Shown: piece after piece, positions 52,094 to 61,571 of the stretch
How the letters are laid out: each line of letters starts with the position of its first letter
How positions within the stretch are numbered: position 1 is the first letter of the stretch
NCBI GenBank assembly: GCA_002403305.1
Contig: DHHM01000022.1
Coordinates: 28,340-92,339, forward strand
DNA from: Bacteroidales bacterium UBA4772
GTDB lineage: Bacteria > Bacteroidota > Bacteroidia > Bacteroidales > VadinHA17
Direction of reading: 5' to 3'
DNA length: 64,000 nucleotides
Notes under the pieces: model-generated
Told to the model about the DNA's origin: nothing
What the model saw: the letters and a program-made list of their open reading frames with translations, nothing else
Database searches by the model: none
Program-made: the position numbers and the translations under genes

Positions 52094-53189
52094 AACTATT
52101 ACTTGTCATAATGTATACAATTTTGGTGCCTCTCTACAGGCCTATGCATTAATGAAATACCTTCAAAATCTTGGTCACCAGGTAGAAATCATTGATTATA
52201 AGCCTGATTATGCAAAATATAACCTCTGGGCTATAGGAGAAAAGTATAGAAGAAATTTGTTAGTTCGATGTCTTTACTATTTGTACGTTGTTCCTAGAAG
52301 AATGAATCTAAAATCACGGAGGCAGCGTTTTGACTTGTTTACACAAAATATGCTTACACTAACATTGAAGAGATATCAATCATTCAATGAATTGAAAAAT
52401 GATCCTCCTGAAGCTGATGTTTTTCTTGCCGGAAGTGACCAAATATGGAACGTTTTACATGACTATGGTAAAGATCCGGCATTTTATTTGGATTTCGTTC
52501 CCATGAAAAGTGTGAGGGCATCATATGCTGCAAGTTTCTCAATTTCTCAAATCCCAGTCGAGTATAAAGATTTAATTAAATCAAAACTTGCGAAATTCGA
52601 TGCTATCTCAGTAAGAGAAAAATCCGGATTAAAAATACTTGACGATTTAAAAATAACAGGTGGAAATGTTGTAATGGACCCGGTTTTTTTATTGGACCGG
52701 AGAAGTTGGGAATTACTGGCTTCTTCTAATGAAACTGAAAAGTATATCCTAATATATGATCAGGAGAATAATTCGCTTATTAAGAAGTCAGCTATAAAAT
52801 TATCTAAAATGATGAAACTAAAGATATATGCAATAGAAAGCCTTTATCCAATGATCTATGCGGAAAAAAAAATAAAAAATATAGGACCTCTAGAATTCTT
52901 GGGACTTATTAAAAACTGTGAAATCCTTTTAACTAATTCATTTCATGGCACGGCCTTCGGTATATTGTTTCAAAAGGAGTTTTTTACATTCAAAAGAATA
53001 CACGAGAAAGTAAATAGCCGTATGATTGACTTGCTTGAAACCCTACATTTAAGTGATCGTCTAGTTGATCAGCCAATAGATAATTTTAATGCCAAAAAAA
53101 TAGATTACCAATATGTAAGTACACTGCTTTCATATGAAATTCAACACTCAAAAGAGTTTATTGAACATGTCCTGAAAATTGCCAAATAG
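52083..53189 (+). CDS. Polysaccharide pyruvyl transferase family protein, copy 2
   Basis: A 368-residue relative of the protein encoded at 40672. N-terminal ITCHNVYNFGASLQAYALMK (5-24), FLAGSDQIWNVL near 115 and LTNSFHGTAFGILF near 285 mark the family. It is translationally coupled to the Fe-S protein gene, the usual pairing for this subgroup, and may act on the product of that enzyme. True pyruvyl transfer is uncertain for this subgroup. Confidence 0.87.
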   Translation: MRIRTITCHNVYNFGASLQAYALMKYLQNLGHQVEIIDYKPDYAKYNLWAIGEKYRRNLLVRCLYYLYVVPRRMNLKSRRQRFDLFTQNMLTLTLKRYQSFNELKNDPPEADVFLAGSDQIWNVLHDYGKDPAFYLDFVPMKSVRASYAASFSISQIPVEYKDLIKSKLAKFDAISVREKSGLKILDDLKITGGNVVMDPVFLLDRRSWELLASSNETEKYILIYDQENNSLIKKSAIKLSKMMKLKIYAIESLYPMIYAEKKIKNIGPLEFLGLIKNCEILLTNSFHGTAFGILFQKEFFTFKRIHEKVNSRMIDLLETLHLSDRLVDQPIDNFNAKKIDYQYVSTLLSYEIQHSKEFIEHVLKIAK

Positions 53190-53190
53190 T

Positions 53191-54282
53191 ATGACTAAAT
53201 ACAAAAGCAAAATAGCTATGATAATTCACTCTTTGACGCCCGGTGGAATGGAAAGAGTGATGACTGAATTAGCAAATTACTTTTCAGGCTTTGATAATTA
53301 CGAAATTCATTTGGTTATGTTTGGCAGGTCACCTGAGTGTTTTTATACTTTGAGTGAAAACGTGTTTATACATATGCCTAATTCTGATTTTAAAGATAGT
53401 TTTAGAATCATTTCTTCAGTCAAACGGCTTTTATTTGTTCGAAAAAAAATAAAACAAATTAGCCCGATTTCAATCCTGAGTTTTGGCATTCACTGGAATA
53501 ATTTTGTAATACTGTCACTCATGGGGTTGAATTATCCAATATTTGTATCAGAACGTGGAAGTCCAACACGCCGATATTCTTTATTACAGATTCTCTTAAG
53601 AAAAGTTCTTTACCAAAATACAAGAGGAATTATTGCTCAAACAAATGTTGCGAAAGAAATCACACAAAAGATTTTGCCAACTTGTCATTTTAAGGTAATA
53701 GGTAATCCAATCAGGGGTATCAACAAAATGGATATTTCGAATCACAGACAAAATATTATTCTTTCTGTTGGTCGTTTAATAACCACCAAACATCATGATC
53801 GTTTAATAAACATTTTTTCCAAACTGATAGCGCCTGATTGGAAACTAATTATTGTTGGAGGAGATGCTTTAAAAGAGAAAAACAAGGGGAAATTACAGAA
53901 ATTAATTCGGGACTTAAAATTGGATCGAAGAGTAGTCCTAACAGGAGAGCAAAAGGATGTCGACAACTACTATTTAAAAGGTAAAATATTTGCTTTTACT
54001 TCCAGTGTTGAAGGTTTTCCAAATGTAATTGGCGAAGCTTTATCTGCCGGCCTCCCGGTTGTATCATATGATTGTGTTGCCGGTCCTTCTGAGATGATAA
54101 CTGACGGGGAAAATGGATTCCTGGTGCCTGTATTTGATGATGATTTGTTTCTAAAAAAGCTGCAGCTATTGATCGATGATGAAGAATTAAGGCTAAAGAT
54201 GTCGGCAAACGCTCCTGCAAGTGTTGAGAAATATTCAATTGAAAAGATAGGTCAACAGTACCTCGATTTTATCCTTTCATGA
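53191..54282 (+). CDS. GT4 family glycosyltransferase
   Basis: A 363-residue GT-B fold transferase starting at the ATG at 53191, one base after the preceding stop; a TTG at 53179 would overlap that gene. The N-terminal HSLTPGGMERVMTELANYF and C-terminal SSVEGFPNVIGEALSAGLPV (E-x7-E) and GPSEMITDGENGFLV are characteristic. It marks about the end of the AT-rich block. Overlap of four bases with the next gene indicates coupling. Confidence 0.92.
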   Translation: MTKYKSKIAMIIHSLTPGGMERVMTELANYFSGFDNYEIHLVMFGRSPECFYTLSENVFIHMPNSDFKDSFRIISSVKRLLFVRKKIKQISPISILSFGIHWNNFVILSLMGLNYPIFVSERGSPTRRYSLLQILLRKVLYQNTRGIIAQTNVAKEITQKILPTCHFKVIGNPIRGINKMDISNHRQNIILSVGRLITTKHHDRLINIFSKLIAPDWKLIIVGGDALKEKNKGKLQKLIRDLKLDRRVVLTGEQKDVDNYYLKGKIFAFTSSVEGFPNVIGEALSAGLPVVSYDCVAGPSEMITDGENGFLVPVFDDDLFLKKLQLLIDDEELRLKMSANAPASVEKYSIEKIGQQYLDFILS

Positions 54283-55496
54283 AGATCCTTCAGATAAACA
54301 CTACAGTAAATTCCGGTAGTCATGGCAGGATTGCCGAAGAGATTGGCTTATCGTTAATTGCAGCAGGCCATGAAAGCTATATAGCAGCAGCTTACACAGT
54401 AAGGCCCAGCCGGAGCCAGGTAATTAGAATCGGGTGTGACTTCGACAGGAAACTGCATGGACTAAAGACTCGTTTATTTGACCGGCACGGGTTCGGTTCA
54501 GGAGCTTCAACACGTAAGCTGGTTAATCAGATCAAGAATATTGATCCAGATATCATACACCTTCATAATATCCATGGTTATTATTTGCATGTCGGGGTTT
54601 TATTCAACTATCTCAAAGCAACAAATAAACCGGTTGTCTGGACTTTCCACGACTGCTGGCCCTTTACCGGGCATTGCAGTTACTTTGATGCAGTTAACTG
54701 CTATAAGTGGAAGACAGAATGCTATAGATGTCCCAATAAATCGGGCTATCCTAAATCGCTTTTAATTGACAATTCCCTGATTAACTACAGGGATAAAAGG
54801 CAAATATTCACAGGCATTTCTAATATGGTACTCGTTTCTCCATCGCAATGGCTGGCCGGGCATCTCCGCGAATCGTATCTGAAAGATTACGAAATCAGGG
54901 TGATTAATAACGGAATTGACACTAAGAATTTCAAACCGGTAAGATCTGATACGCTGAGAGAGAGATACAAAATAAAGGGTAGATATATTCTGGGTGTGGC
55001 CAGTACCTGGACCAGAAGAAAAGGCCTTGACGATTTCATCAGGTTACGCGCCATGCTTGAACCAGAGATCGGGATTGTTCTTGTTGGCCTTAATCGAAAC
55101 CAGGCTGGCAGACTTCCTGAAGGCATCATTTCGATATCAAGAACAGAAAATATTGATGAGCTGGCAGCACTCTATTCCGGAGCTGAGGTGTTTGTTAATC
55201 CAACATATGTAGACAATTTCCCGACCACCAACATCGAAGCACTTGCCTGCGGCACTCCTGTCATAACCTACAATACCGGAGGTAGTCCTGAGGCTCTTGA
55301 TGAAAATACAGGGATTTTAGTCGAAAAAGGAGATATCAGAGGCTTGGACAAAGCAGTTAAGACGATTCTTAAAAACGAGAAAGAACAATACAGTGATGCC
55401 TGCCGGGGAAGGGCCGTGAAATTGTATAATAAGAACGACAAGTACAAAGACTATATTTCACTTTATCAAAGTCTGCTTGACAAGAACAAAGCCTGA
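54279..55496 (+). CDS. GT4 family glycosyltransferase, WcaC-like
   Basis: A 405-residue GT-B fold transferase. The segment VWTFHDCWPFTGHCSYFDAV, a Cys-rich CYKWKTECYRCPNK and HLHNIHGYYLHV are typical of a colanic-acid-type (WcaC-like) subgroup. The GT4 site near the C-terminus reads YVDNFPTTNIEALACGTPVI. Base composition rises again toward that of the flanking genome. It is coupled to the gene before it. Confidence 0.9.
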   Translation: MKILQINTTVNSGSHGRIAEEIGLSLIAAGHESYIAAAYTVRPSRSQVIRIGCDFDRKLHGLKTRLFDRHGFGSGASTRKLVNQIKNIDPDIIHLHNIHGYYLHVGVLFNYLKATNKPVVWTFHDCWPFTGHCSYFDAVNCYKWKTECYRCPNKSGYPKSLLIDNSLINYRDKRQIFTGISNMVLVSPSQWLAGHLRESYLKDYEIRVINNGIDTKNFKPVRSDTLRERYKIKGRYILGVASTWTRRKGLDDFIRLRAMLEPEIGIVLVGLNRNQAGRLPEGIISISRTENIDELAALYSGAEVFVNPTYVDNFPTTNIEALACGTPVITYNTGGSPEALDENTGILVEKGDIRGLDKAVKTILKNEKEQYSDACRGRAVKLYNKNDKYKDYISLYQSLLDKNKA

Positions 55497-55501
55497 CAAC
55501 A

Positions 55502-56647
55502 TTGAAGAGAATTGTTTTAATAAACCAGGATTCGGGGTATCTTATGGTAGACCTGGCTAACGCCCTGGTTGAAAAGGATGCAGAAGTGGTCCTCATTGCA
55601 GGCAGGCTTGTCGTAAGAGAAACACCTTTATCTGCTGAGGTTAAAATTAGAAGAATTGCTAAGTATAAGCGTGCAACCGGGTTCCTTCGTTTATTCACAT
55701 GGATTATCGGATTCCTGCAGATACTTTTCATCATTAAAACCCGGCATCGCAGGGACCACCTTTTAATCATATCAAACCCTCCCCTTGCAACACTGCTTCC
55801 ATTGTTTTGCAGAAACCGCTTCACATTCTTCATTTTTGACGTGTATCCTGATGCCATTGCTCAAGTAGGAATCCTTTCAGAAGGTTCTGTTTTCTACAGA
55901 TCATGGGTGAAAGCCAATAGAAAGATATTCAGACGAGCTGAAGACATTTTCACACTCACCGAAACAATGGCCGGACTGTTAAAAGAATATAGCCCTGCCA
56001 AAGAGATAAAGGTTGTTCCTGTCTGGAGCAACAATGAATTTTTCAGGCCAGTCGCGAAAGAGACCAATCCGTTTATGGCAGAACACAATCTGCAGAACCG
56101 GTTCATAGTTCTTTATTCCGGCAACCTGGGAGCCACTCACGATGCATTTATCATACCTCAGATAGCTGGTAAAGTGAAAAATCAGAGCATTCTCTTTCTG
56201 ATAATTGGAGATGGTGATCAAAAAAGAGACATTGCCGAAGCAATAAAAAGATTACAGCTAACCAACTGCCGCATGCTGCCCCCTCAGCCGGTAGAGGTTA
56301 TCCCCTACTCATTTGCCTCTGCAGATCTGGCTGTTGTAAGCCTTGGCAGCAGGGCATCATCATTGAGCCTCCCCAGCAAGACCTTTAATTTCATGTCGGC
56401 CGGCCTGCCCATGTTATGCATCGCGGGAGAAGAGTCTGAGCTGAGCAGGATAGTGACAAAATATAACAACGGCAAATGTTTCAGTCACAGCCAGGTTAAT
56501 GAAATGGCTGCTTTTATTGATGAAATAGCTGACAATCACGATCTTCTTACCTTATACAGGGGTAATTCCCTGAAAGCATCGACCGATTTTACCGCAGCAA
56601 ATGCAAACATTATCGCTGATGTGGTAATCAAAGCAGCGTCAAATTGA
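55502..56647 (+). CDS. GT4 family glycosyltransferase, WbuB-like
   Basis: A 381-residue transferase resembling WbuB, which adds L-FucNAc in E. coli O26. ISNPPLATLLPLFCRNRFTFFIFDVYPDA is split by function: the FDVYPDA segment (about 120) and YSGNLGATHDAFII are typical. A TTG start is used. Its place just before a PglC-like transferase, and the complete FucNAc pathway encoded at 33-36 kb, make it the candidate enzyme adding FucNAc to the first lipid-linked sugar. Specificity is inference. Confidence 0.85.
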   Translation: MKRIVLINQDSGYLMVDLANALVEKDAEVVLIAGRLVVRETPLSAEVKIRRIAKYKRATGFLRLFTWIIGFLQILFIIKTRHRRDHLLIISNPPLATLLPLFCRNRFTFFIFDVYPDAIAQVGILSEGSVFYRSWVKANRKIFRRAEDIFTLTETMAGLLKEYSPAKEIKVVPVWSNNEFFRPVAKETNPFMAEHNLQNRFIVLYSGNLGATHDAFIIPQIAGKVKNQSILFLIIGDGDQKRDIAEAIKRLQLTNCRMLPPQPVEVIPYSFASADLAVVSLGSRASSLSLPSKTFNFMSAGLPMLCIAGEESELSRIVTKYNNGKCFSHSQVNEMAAFIDEIADNHDLLTLYRGNSLKASTDFTAANANIIADVVIKAASN

Positions 56648-57276
56648 CATTACGACTATACAGAAAGGTATTTAAGAGAGCAATTGATATCATGGCATCT
56701 TTTGCGGGACTCCTGGTTGTCATGCCATTCAGTTTGCTTCTTCTGCCTGCTTTAGCATTCTCAAACAGAGGCCCGGTTCTTTTTATTCAAACACGTCCGG
56801 GGTTGCGAGGCAAACCATTCCGGCTCATGAAATTCAAAACGATGAATGATCTTAGAGATGAAACCGAACGCCTGCTTCCTGACAATGAAAGGCTGACCGG
56901 TGTCGGCAGGTTTATTCGCTCACTATCACTTGATGAATTTCCACAGCTTATCAATGTGCTGAAAGGAGATATGAGCCTGGTCGGTCCGAGACCGCTGTTA
57001 CCAGAATACTTGCCACTCTACAATGCTCGCCAAGCCCGGCGTCACGAGGTGCGTCCCGGCATAACAGGCTGGGCACAGATAAACGGCCGTAACACTCTCT
57101 CATGGGAAGAGAAGTTCGAAATGGATGTGTGGTACGTTGACAATATGTCATTCCTGCTGGACATAAAAATTCTTTTTCTTACGTTACTGAAAGTGTTAAA
57201 GCGCGAGGGAATAAATTCAGGCTCTGCTGCCACAATGGAAAGGTTTACAGGATCCAGGGTTCAGGATGCCGGGTAG
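56644..57276 (+). CDS. PglC/WcaJ-type sugar-1-phosphate transferase
   Basis: A 210-residue monotopic phosphoglycosyl transferase. The N-terminal re-entrant membrane helix (IMASFAGLLVVMPFSLLLLP, 16-35) precedes KFKTMNDLRDE, the catalytic Asp-Glu in SLDEFPQLINVL and GPRPLLPEYLPLY. These enzymes load the first sugar phosphate on undecaprenyl phosphate at the inner membrane. It starts with TTG inside the preceding stop, so the two are coupled. It is one of three compact PglC-like genes in the last 8 kb. Confidence 0.94.
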   Translation: MTLRLYRKVFKRAIDIMASFAGLLVVMPFSLLLLPALAFSNRGPVLFIQTRPGLRGKPFRLMKFKTMNDLRDETERLLPDNERLTGVGRFIRSLSLDEFPQLINVLKGDMSLVGPRPLLPEYLPLYNARQARRHEVRPGITGWAQINGRNTLSWEEKFEMDVWYVDNMSFLLDIKILFLTLLKVLKREGINSGSAATMERFTGSRVQDAG

Positions 57277-57408
57277 TTGATTGCCGTTCACTTATCCTGG
57301 TTGCAATGGTTCGTTTCTCCGTGTATGATACAAGAACAGTAACGGAGTTTCATGAAAGAAAAATGATGATCTTAAGCGTGCGTAATAAAAATCTATATCA
57401 ATAATACA

Positions 57409-57630
57409 ATGGAAGAAAAATTAGTAAACGCCCTCGCGGAAGCACTGGAGATGGACGCAAGCATTATCAAACCGGAAGAGACTTTTCGCGACTATGAAAA
57501 CTACAGCTCACTGACCGAGCTTTCAATGCTGGCGATGCTCGACAGTGAATTCGGGATTGAGCTCGAGATGAAAGATTATAACAAACTGAAAACCGTAGCT
57601 GATCTTATTGCACTTGTTTCATCCAGATAA
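57409..57630 (+). CDS. Acyl carrier protein, dedicated
   Basis: A 73-residue acidic ACP-like protein. The helix II region reads NYSSLTELSMLAML, so the phosphopantetheine attachment residue is Ser34, but the usual preceding Asp is Ser33. Following EFGIELEMKDYNKLKTVADL is typical of ACP helix III. It lies five bases before a KAS III gene and is clearly separate from a housekeeping fab cluster. It probably carries an acyl chain for glycan modification. Confidence 0.88.
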   Translation: MEEKLVNALAEALEMDASIIKPEETFRDYENYSSLTELSMLAMLDSEFGIELEMKDYNKLKTVADLIALVSSR

Positions 57631-57635
57631 GGGTC

Positions 57636-58694
57636 ATGGGCTTATTGTCTTTTAACAATGTCGGTATATCCGGGCTGACCGCGGCTGTGCCAAGGCATGT
57701 CATCAACAACTACGAGTATGATCTCTATTTCAGCAGGGAAGAGATCAAAGATGTTGTTGATAAGATAGGCGTTAAAGAACGCAGGTTTGCTGACGAAAAC
57801 ACCTGTTCATCAGACCTTTGCTTCGCCGCTGCCGAGAAGCTTATCAATGATATGAACATCGACCGGCAGGAGATAGACCTGCTGATATTCATCTCACAGA
57901 CGCCCGATTACCGCATGCCGGCTACGTCGGTGCTGCTGCAGGAGAGACTTCAGTTGCCTACTTCCACCATCACCTTTGATATCAACCTCGGCTGCTCGGC
58001 ATTTCTCTATGGCCTCACGGTTGCCTACTCCATGCTCACAGCAGGCGGTATCAGGAAAGCCCTTGTGCTGGACGGCGAGACCCGCTCGAAAGTCTATTCG
58101 CTGAAAGACCGCAAGACAGGCTTTCTCTTCGGCGACGGCGGGGTGGCAGCACTGGTGGAGCGAGATGATCAATTTGGTACCAGCTGGTTTTCACTGAACT
58201 CTGACGGCTCGAGAGAGTCGCTCATTAAGATTCCTGCCGGCGGTTATCGCAGGATGAGCTCGTGCGAGACTGTCGCCGAGAAGGTTGTGGATGAATACGG
58301 AAACATTCGGTCTGAGGAACAGGGTTACATGAACGGAGCTGATGTCTTTAACTTCGTGATACGGGAGGTGCCTCGCGACTTTAATCGCCTCATTGAGTTC
58401 GCTGGTGTTGAAAGAGACTCAATAGACTATTTCGTCTTTCACCAGGCCAACAGCTATATAAACGGCTTCCTGGCGAAGAAGCTTAAACTGCCCGAAGAGA
58501 AGACCCCGGCAACGATACACAAGTATGGGAACACATCATCGGTCTCCATTCCTCTTACCATTGTCTCGGAACTGAAAGAGAAGCTGCAGGGTAAGAAGCG
58601 TATCCTGATGAGCGGGTTTGGCGTGGGACTGACATGGGGAACAGCAATGATTGGTCTGCACGACTGCTATATCGGAGAGGTCGTTGAGGTATAA
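57636..58694 (+). CDS. 3-oxoacyl-ACP synthase III (FabH-like)
   Basis: A 352-residue thiolase-fold condensing enzyme with the full KAS III triad: Cys120 in NLGCSAFLYGL, His269 in FHQAN and Asn299 in KYGNTSSVS. The enzyme joins an acyl-CoA starter with malonyl-ACP to give a 3-oxoacyl-ACP. It is coupled closely with the dedicated ACP and followed by a FabG-like reductase. Together they could make a short 3-hydroxyacyl group such as 3-hydroxybutyryl. FabH-like enzymes acting as ester synthases are an alternative. Confidence 0.92.
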   Translation: MGLLSFNNVGISGLTAAVPRHVINNYEYDLYFSREEIKDVVDKIGVKERRFADENTCSSDLCFAAAEKLINDMNIDRQEIDLLIFISQTPDYRMPATSVLLQERLQLPTSTITFDINLGCSAFLYGLTVAYSMLTAGGIRKALVLDGETRSKVYSLKDRKTGFLFGDGGVAALVERDDQFGTSWFSLNSDGSRESLIKIPAGGYRRMSSCETVAEKVVDEYGNIRSEEQGYMNGADVFNFVIREVPRDFNRLIEFAGVERDSIDYFVFHQANSYINGFLAKKLKLPEEKTPATIHKYGNTSSVSIPLTIVSELKEKLQGKKRILMSGFGVGLTWGTAMIGLHDCYIGEVVEV

Positions 58695-58771
58695 ACTTTT
58701 TTCCCTTGTCTGAATTTCAGGGTAAGCCAGAATAAACCGGGCAGAAAATCCAAAAGCAAAGAGCAGGTGAT

Positions 58772-59539
58772 ATGACAAAAACTGCATTTTCATTAAATGG
58801 CAAGTTGATCATGGTGACCGGTGCTTCATCAGGTATCGGTCGTCAGTGTGCCGTTACCTGCAGCCGGGCAGGAGCCAGGGTAGTGTTGCTCGGAAGGGAC
58901 CAGGCAAGGCTGAAAGATACCCTGAATAAGATGGAAGATCAGGATAAGCATGTTATCTACTCTGTTGACCTTATCCAATATGACAGGGTTGCCGAGATTA
59001 TTAAGGATTTAGTTGCGCATAAGGGCAGGATTTACGGACTGATTAACTGTGCAGGGATTTCCACCACCCTGCCATTAAATGCAATATCACCACAGAAGAT
59101 GGAAGAGTTTTTTCGGACCAATGTAATTGGCGCAATTAATCTGACTAAACATGCGGTAAAATCAGCTCATTTTTCTGAGACAGGGGGCAGCGTTGTTTTT
59201 ATAAGTTCAGTGATGGGTGTTGCCGGTGAGAATGGGAAAACTCTCTATTCAATGACCAAGGGTGCATTGATTGCTGCGGTCAGATCCATGGCTGTTGAAC
59301 TCGCACCAAGAAAAGTAAGGGTCAATACTGTCTCCCCGGGTGTAGTGGAATCGCCGATGTCAAGGAGTGCCGTTTATAGCAAAGATGAAGAGTCGCTCAA
59401 CAGGATCAGGTCGCTCCATCCCCTTGGCCTCGGTAAGCCGGAAGATGTGGCAAACGCCTGCCTCTTCCTGCTTTCTGATGAAGCGCGGTGGATCACCGGC
59501 ACAAACCTGGTGGTTGACGGGGGGTACCTCGCCCGGTGA
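58772..59539 (+). CDS. SDR family 3-oxoacyl-ACP reductase (FabG-like)
   Basis: A 255-residue classical short-chain dehydrogenase. Cofactor motif TGASSGIG (16-23), NCAG (92-95) and the catalytic Ser146, Tyr159 and Lys163 (FISSV, LYSMTKGAL) are all present. It would reduce the 3-oxoacyl-ACP made by the preceding KAS III with NADPH. Another role on a sugar substrate is possible. Spacing of 77 bases from the KAS III gene still allows a common transcript. Confidence 0.92.
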   Translation: MTKTAFSLNGKLIMVTGASSGIGRQCAVTCSRAGARVVLLGRDQARLKDTLNKMEDQDKHVIYSVDLIQYDRVAEIIKDLVAHKGRIYGLINCAGISTTLPLNAISPQKMEEFFRTNVIGAINLTKHAVKSAHFSETGGSVVFISSVMGVAGENGKTLYSMTKGALIAAVRSMAVELAPRKVRVNTVSPGVVESPMSRSAVYSKDEESLNRIRSLHPLGLGKPEDVANACLFLLSDEARWITGTNLVVDGGYLAR

Positions 59540-59562
59540 ACTGTCTTTAATATCTAAACAGG

Positions 59563-60219
59563 ATGAAAGATGTAATTATAATAGGCGCCGGCGGGCACGC
59601 TGCTGAGATTGACGAGTATATAAAGTATTCCCAGAGGGTGACAGGCAAAAGAGAATTGAACGTTATCGGTTTTCTGGATGATGATCCGGATAACTATGCC
59701 AGGTACAGGTTATCTGCACCGCTGCTGGGCGGGATAAAGGATCATAGCGTCATTGACGGACAGGCTTATATCATTGGCATTGCCAATCTTAAATACAGAC
59801 GCCTGTTCGTGGATAAGTTCCTGGAGGGCAGCGGGGTCTTTGTTTCATTTATCCATGCCGGTGCTTATGTTTCGGAATCTGCACATATTGGAGAGGGTGT
59901 GATTATCGGCCCGAACGCCAACATAGGACCCAATGTGCGAATTGGCAGCTACACACTGATTAATTCACGCTGCAGCCTCGGGCATGACACAGTAGTTGGC
60001 GAATGCAACTTCATCAGTCCCAATGTCTGTTTCTCGGGTTTTACCACCGTGGGTGACGAGAACCTCTTTGGCATTAACAGCGCCACCATCCCGGGAGTGA
60101 AGGTCGGCAACCGCAACAAGATAGCAGCAGGGATGGTGCTCGATGGCGACATTGGTGATGACTCGGTTGTTTTTTACCGGTTTAAGGAGAGGGTTATTGC
60201 TGTGCCCAGACAGGGATGA
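59563..60219 (+). CDS. NeuD/PglD-like acyltransferase
   Basis: A 218-residue sugar O/N-acyltransferase with an N-terminal nucleotide-binding region (IIIGAGGHAAEIDEYI, 5-20) and a left-handed beta-helix of hexapeptide repeats (from about 105, as in IGEGVIIGPNANIGPNVRIG). The putative general base is His141 in SLGHDTVVGE. PglD acetylates the 4-amino group of UDP-4-amino-4,6-dideoxy-GlcNAc. Here the neighbouring ACP and KAS III suggest that a longer hydroxyacyl donor could be used instead of acetyl-CoA. Confidence 0.9.
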   Translation: MKDVIIIGAGGHAAEIDEYIKYSQRVTGKRELNVIGFLDDDPDNYARYRLSAPLLGGIKDHSVIDGQAYIIGIANLKYRRLFVDKFLEGSGVFVSFIHAGAYVSESAHIGEGVIIGPNANIGPNVRIGSYTLINSRCSLGHDTVVGECNFISPNVCFSGFTTVGDENLFGINSATIPGVKVGNRNKIAAGMVLDGDIGDDSVVFYRFKERVIAVPRQG

Positions 60220-60295
60220 GTGGCGGGTTTGGATCAGTATATTGTAAAACCATGCCTGAGTGAGAGTTGGCCGGGCCGGGGTCAGGAGAGGATAA

Positions 60296-60865
60296 ATGAA
60301 GAGAGCATTTGATATTATCGCCGCGATGATCGGGCTGATACTTATCAGCCCTTTATTGCTTGTAATAGCAGCGCTTATCAGGCTGCGGATGCCCGGCCCG
60401 GTGCTCTTCCGCCAGAAGCGTGCCGGACGGTTTGGCAAACCTTTTACCATTTACAAGTTCCGCACCATGACCGTGAATCACGGTGGAAGCACCATCTCAG
60501 TAAAAGGTGAAAACCGCATCACCCCCCTGGGCGCCAAACTGCGCAAATACAAGCTTGACGAACTGCCGGAGCTGTGGAACGTTCTGAAGGGCGACATGAG
60601 CTTCGTCGGGCCTCGTCCTGATATGCCTCAATATGCCGAGACACTGAAGGGTGATGAGAGACTGATACTCGAACTACGTCCGGGGATAACCGGTCCGGCA
60701 TCACTGAAATATGCCAACGAGGAAGAACTGCTGGCGTCAGTCCCTGACCCGGTGAAATATAACGACGAGGTTATCTGGCCCGATAAGGTAAGGATCAATC
60801 TCGACTATTATCGTAAAAGAAGTTTTTTAGGTGATCTGGCATTGATTTTAAAGACGATTTTCTGA
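60296..60865 (+). CDS. PglC-like sugar-1-phosphate transferase
   Basis: A 189-residue monotopic phosphoglycosyl transferase. The membrane helix (IIAAMIGLILISPLLLVIAA, 7-26), KFRTMTVNHGG, catalytic Asp-Glu in KLDELPELWNVL and SFVGPRPDMPQYA are visible. Length and order match PglC, which loads diacetylbacillosamine phosphate. With the adjacent PglD-like, aminotransferase and dehydratase genes it would complete a bacillosamine-type pathway. Confidence 0.94.
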   Translation: MKRAFDIIAAMIGLILISPLLLVIAALIRLRMPGPVLFRQKRAGRFGKPFTIYKFRTMTVNHGGSTISVKGENRITPLGAKLRKYKLDELPELWNVLKGDMSFVGPRPDMPQYAETLKGDERLILELRPGITGPASLKYANEEELLASVPDPVKYNDEVIWPDKVRINLDYYRKRSFLGDLALILKTIF

Positions 60866-60925
60866 AAGAGTTTATCGTTCAGAGTTAATCGTTTATCGTT
60901 AATTGCGGGAACCAAATATTACGAG

Positions 60926-61561
60926 ATGAGAGAAAGGGTAGTACTTTTCAGTCTACTGGTTTTAATTGCAATTGCGGATATTACGGGTTGCCGCAGGGCG
61001 GGGGAATGGCTTATCAGAGATGACGATCCTGTTCACGGAGATGCCATGGTACTCCTCATGGGAGGCATATCAGACAGGGTGCTGCAGGCTGTTGATCTGT
61101 ACAACGAGGGGAAAGCCGGCAGAATGATCATCGTCGAGGAGAGCATGGGAGTGTATAAGAAACTTGAGGAGAGAGGCGTGAGAATAGTTAGCAACACAGC
61201 ACAGGTTGTGAATGCAGCTGTTGCCCTGGGTGTGCCGATAGACAGCATAAATATTCTGCAGGGCGATGCAGAGAGTACAATGACAGAAGCAATGGTGGTA
61301 AGAGATTACCTTGTCAATGACGATAAGACAGACACGATCATTATAGTAACCTCTCCCACACACAGCCGCCGCGCATCTATGATTTTCACGACTGCATTCC
61401 GCAAAAAGGAGATGCCCGTTTACGTAATCAGCATGCCCAGTAAATACTCGTCGTTTGACTCCGACCACTGGTGGCGAAGAAAGGAAGATGTGCAGAAGGT
61501 TTTGAGCGAGTACGTTAAAATTGGCAGCTTCATTCTTGCAGAAAAAAAGTGGCTGAAATAA
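60926..61561 (+). CDS. YdcF/ElyC-like DUF218 protein
   Basis: A 211-residue DUF218 protein. The core VLLMGGISDRVLQAVDLYNEGKAG (43-66) and IIIVTSPTHSRRASMIF (138-154) are typical. The N-terminus MRERVVLFSLLVLIAIADITGC is hydrophobic and ends in ITGC, which could act either as a membrane anchor or as a lipobox. Members of this family influence envelope polymer metabolism in E. coli, but no reaction is known. It sits between the PglC-like and aminotransferase genes. Confidence 0.85.
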   Translation: MRERVVLFSLLVLIAIADITGCRRAGEWLIRDDDPVHGDAMVLLMGGISDRVLQAVDLYNEGKAGRMIIVEESMGVYKKLEERGVRIVSNTAQVVNAAVALGVPIDSINILQGDAESTMTEAMVVRDYLVNDDKTDTIIIVTSPTHSRRASMIFTTAFRKKEMPVYVISMPSKYSSFDSDHWWRRKEDVQKVLSEYVKIGSFILAEKKWLK

Positions 61562-61571
61562 TTATTTGACA

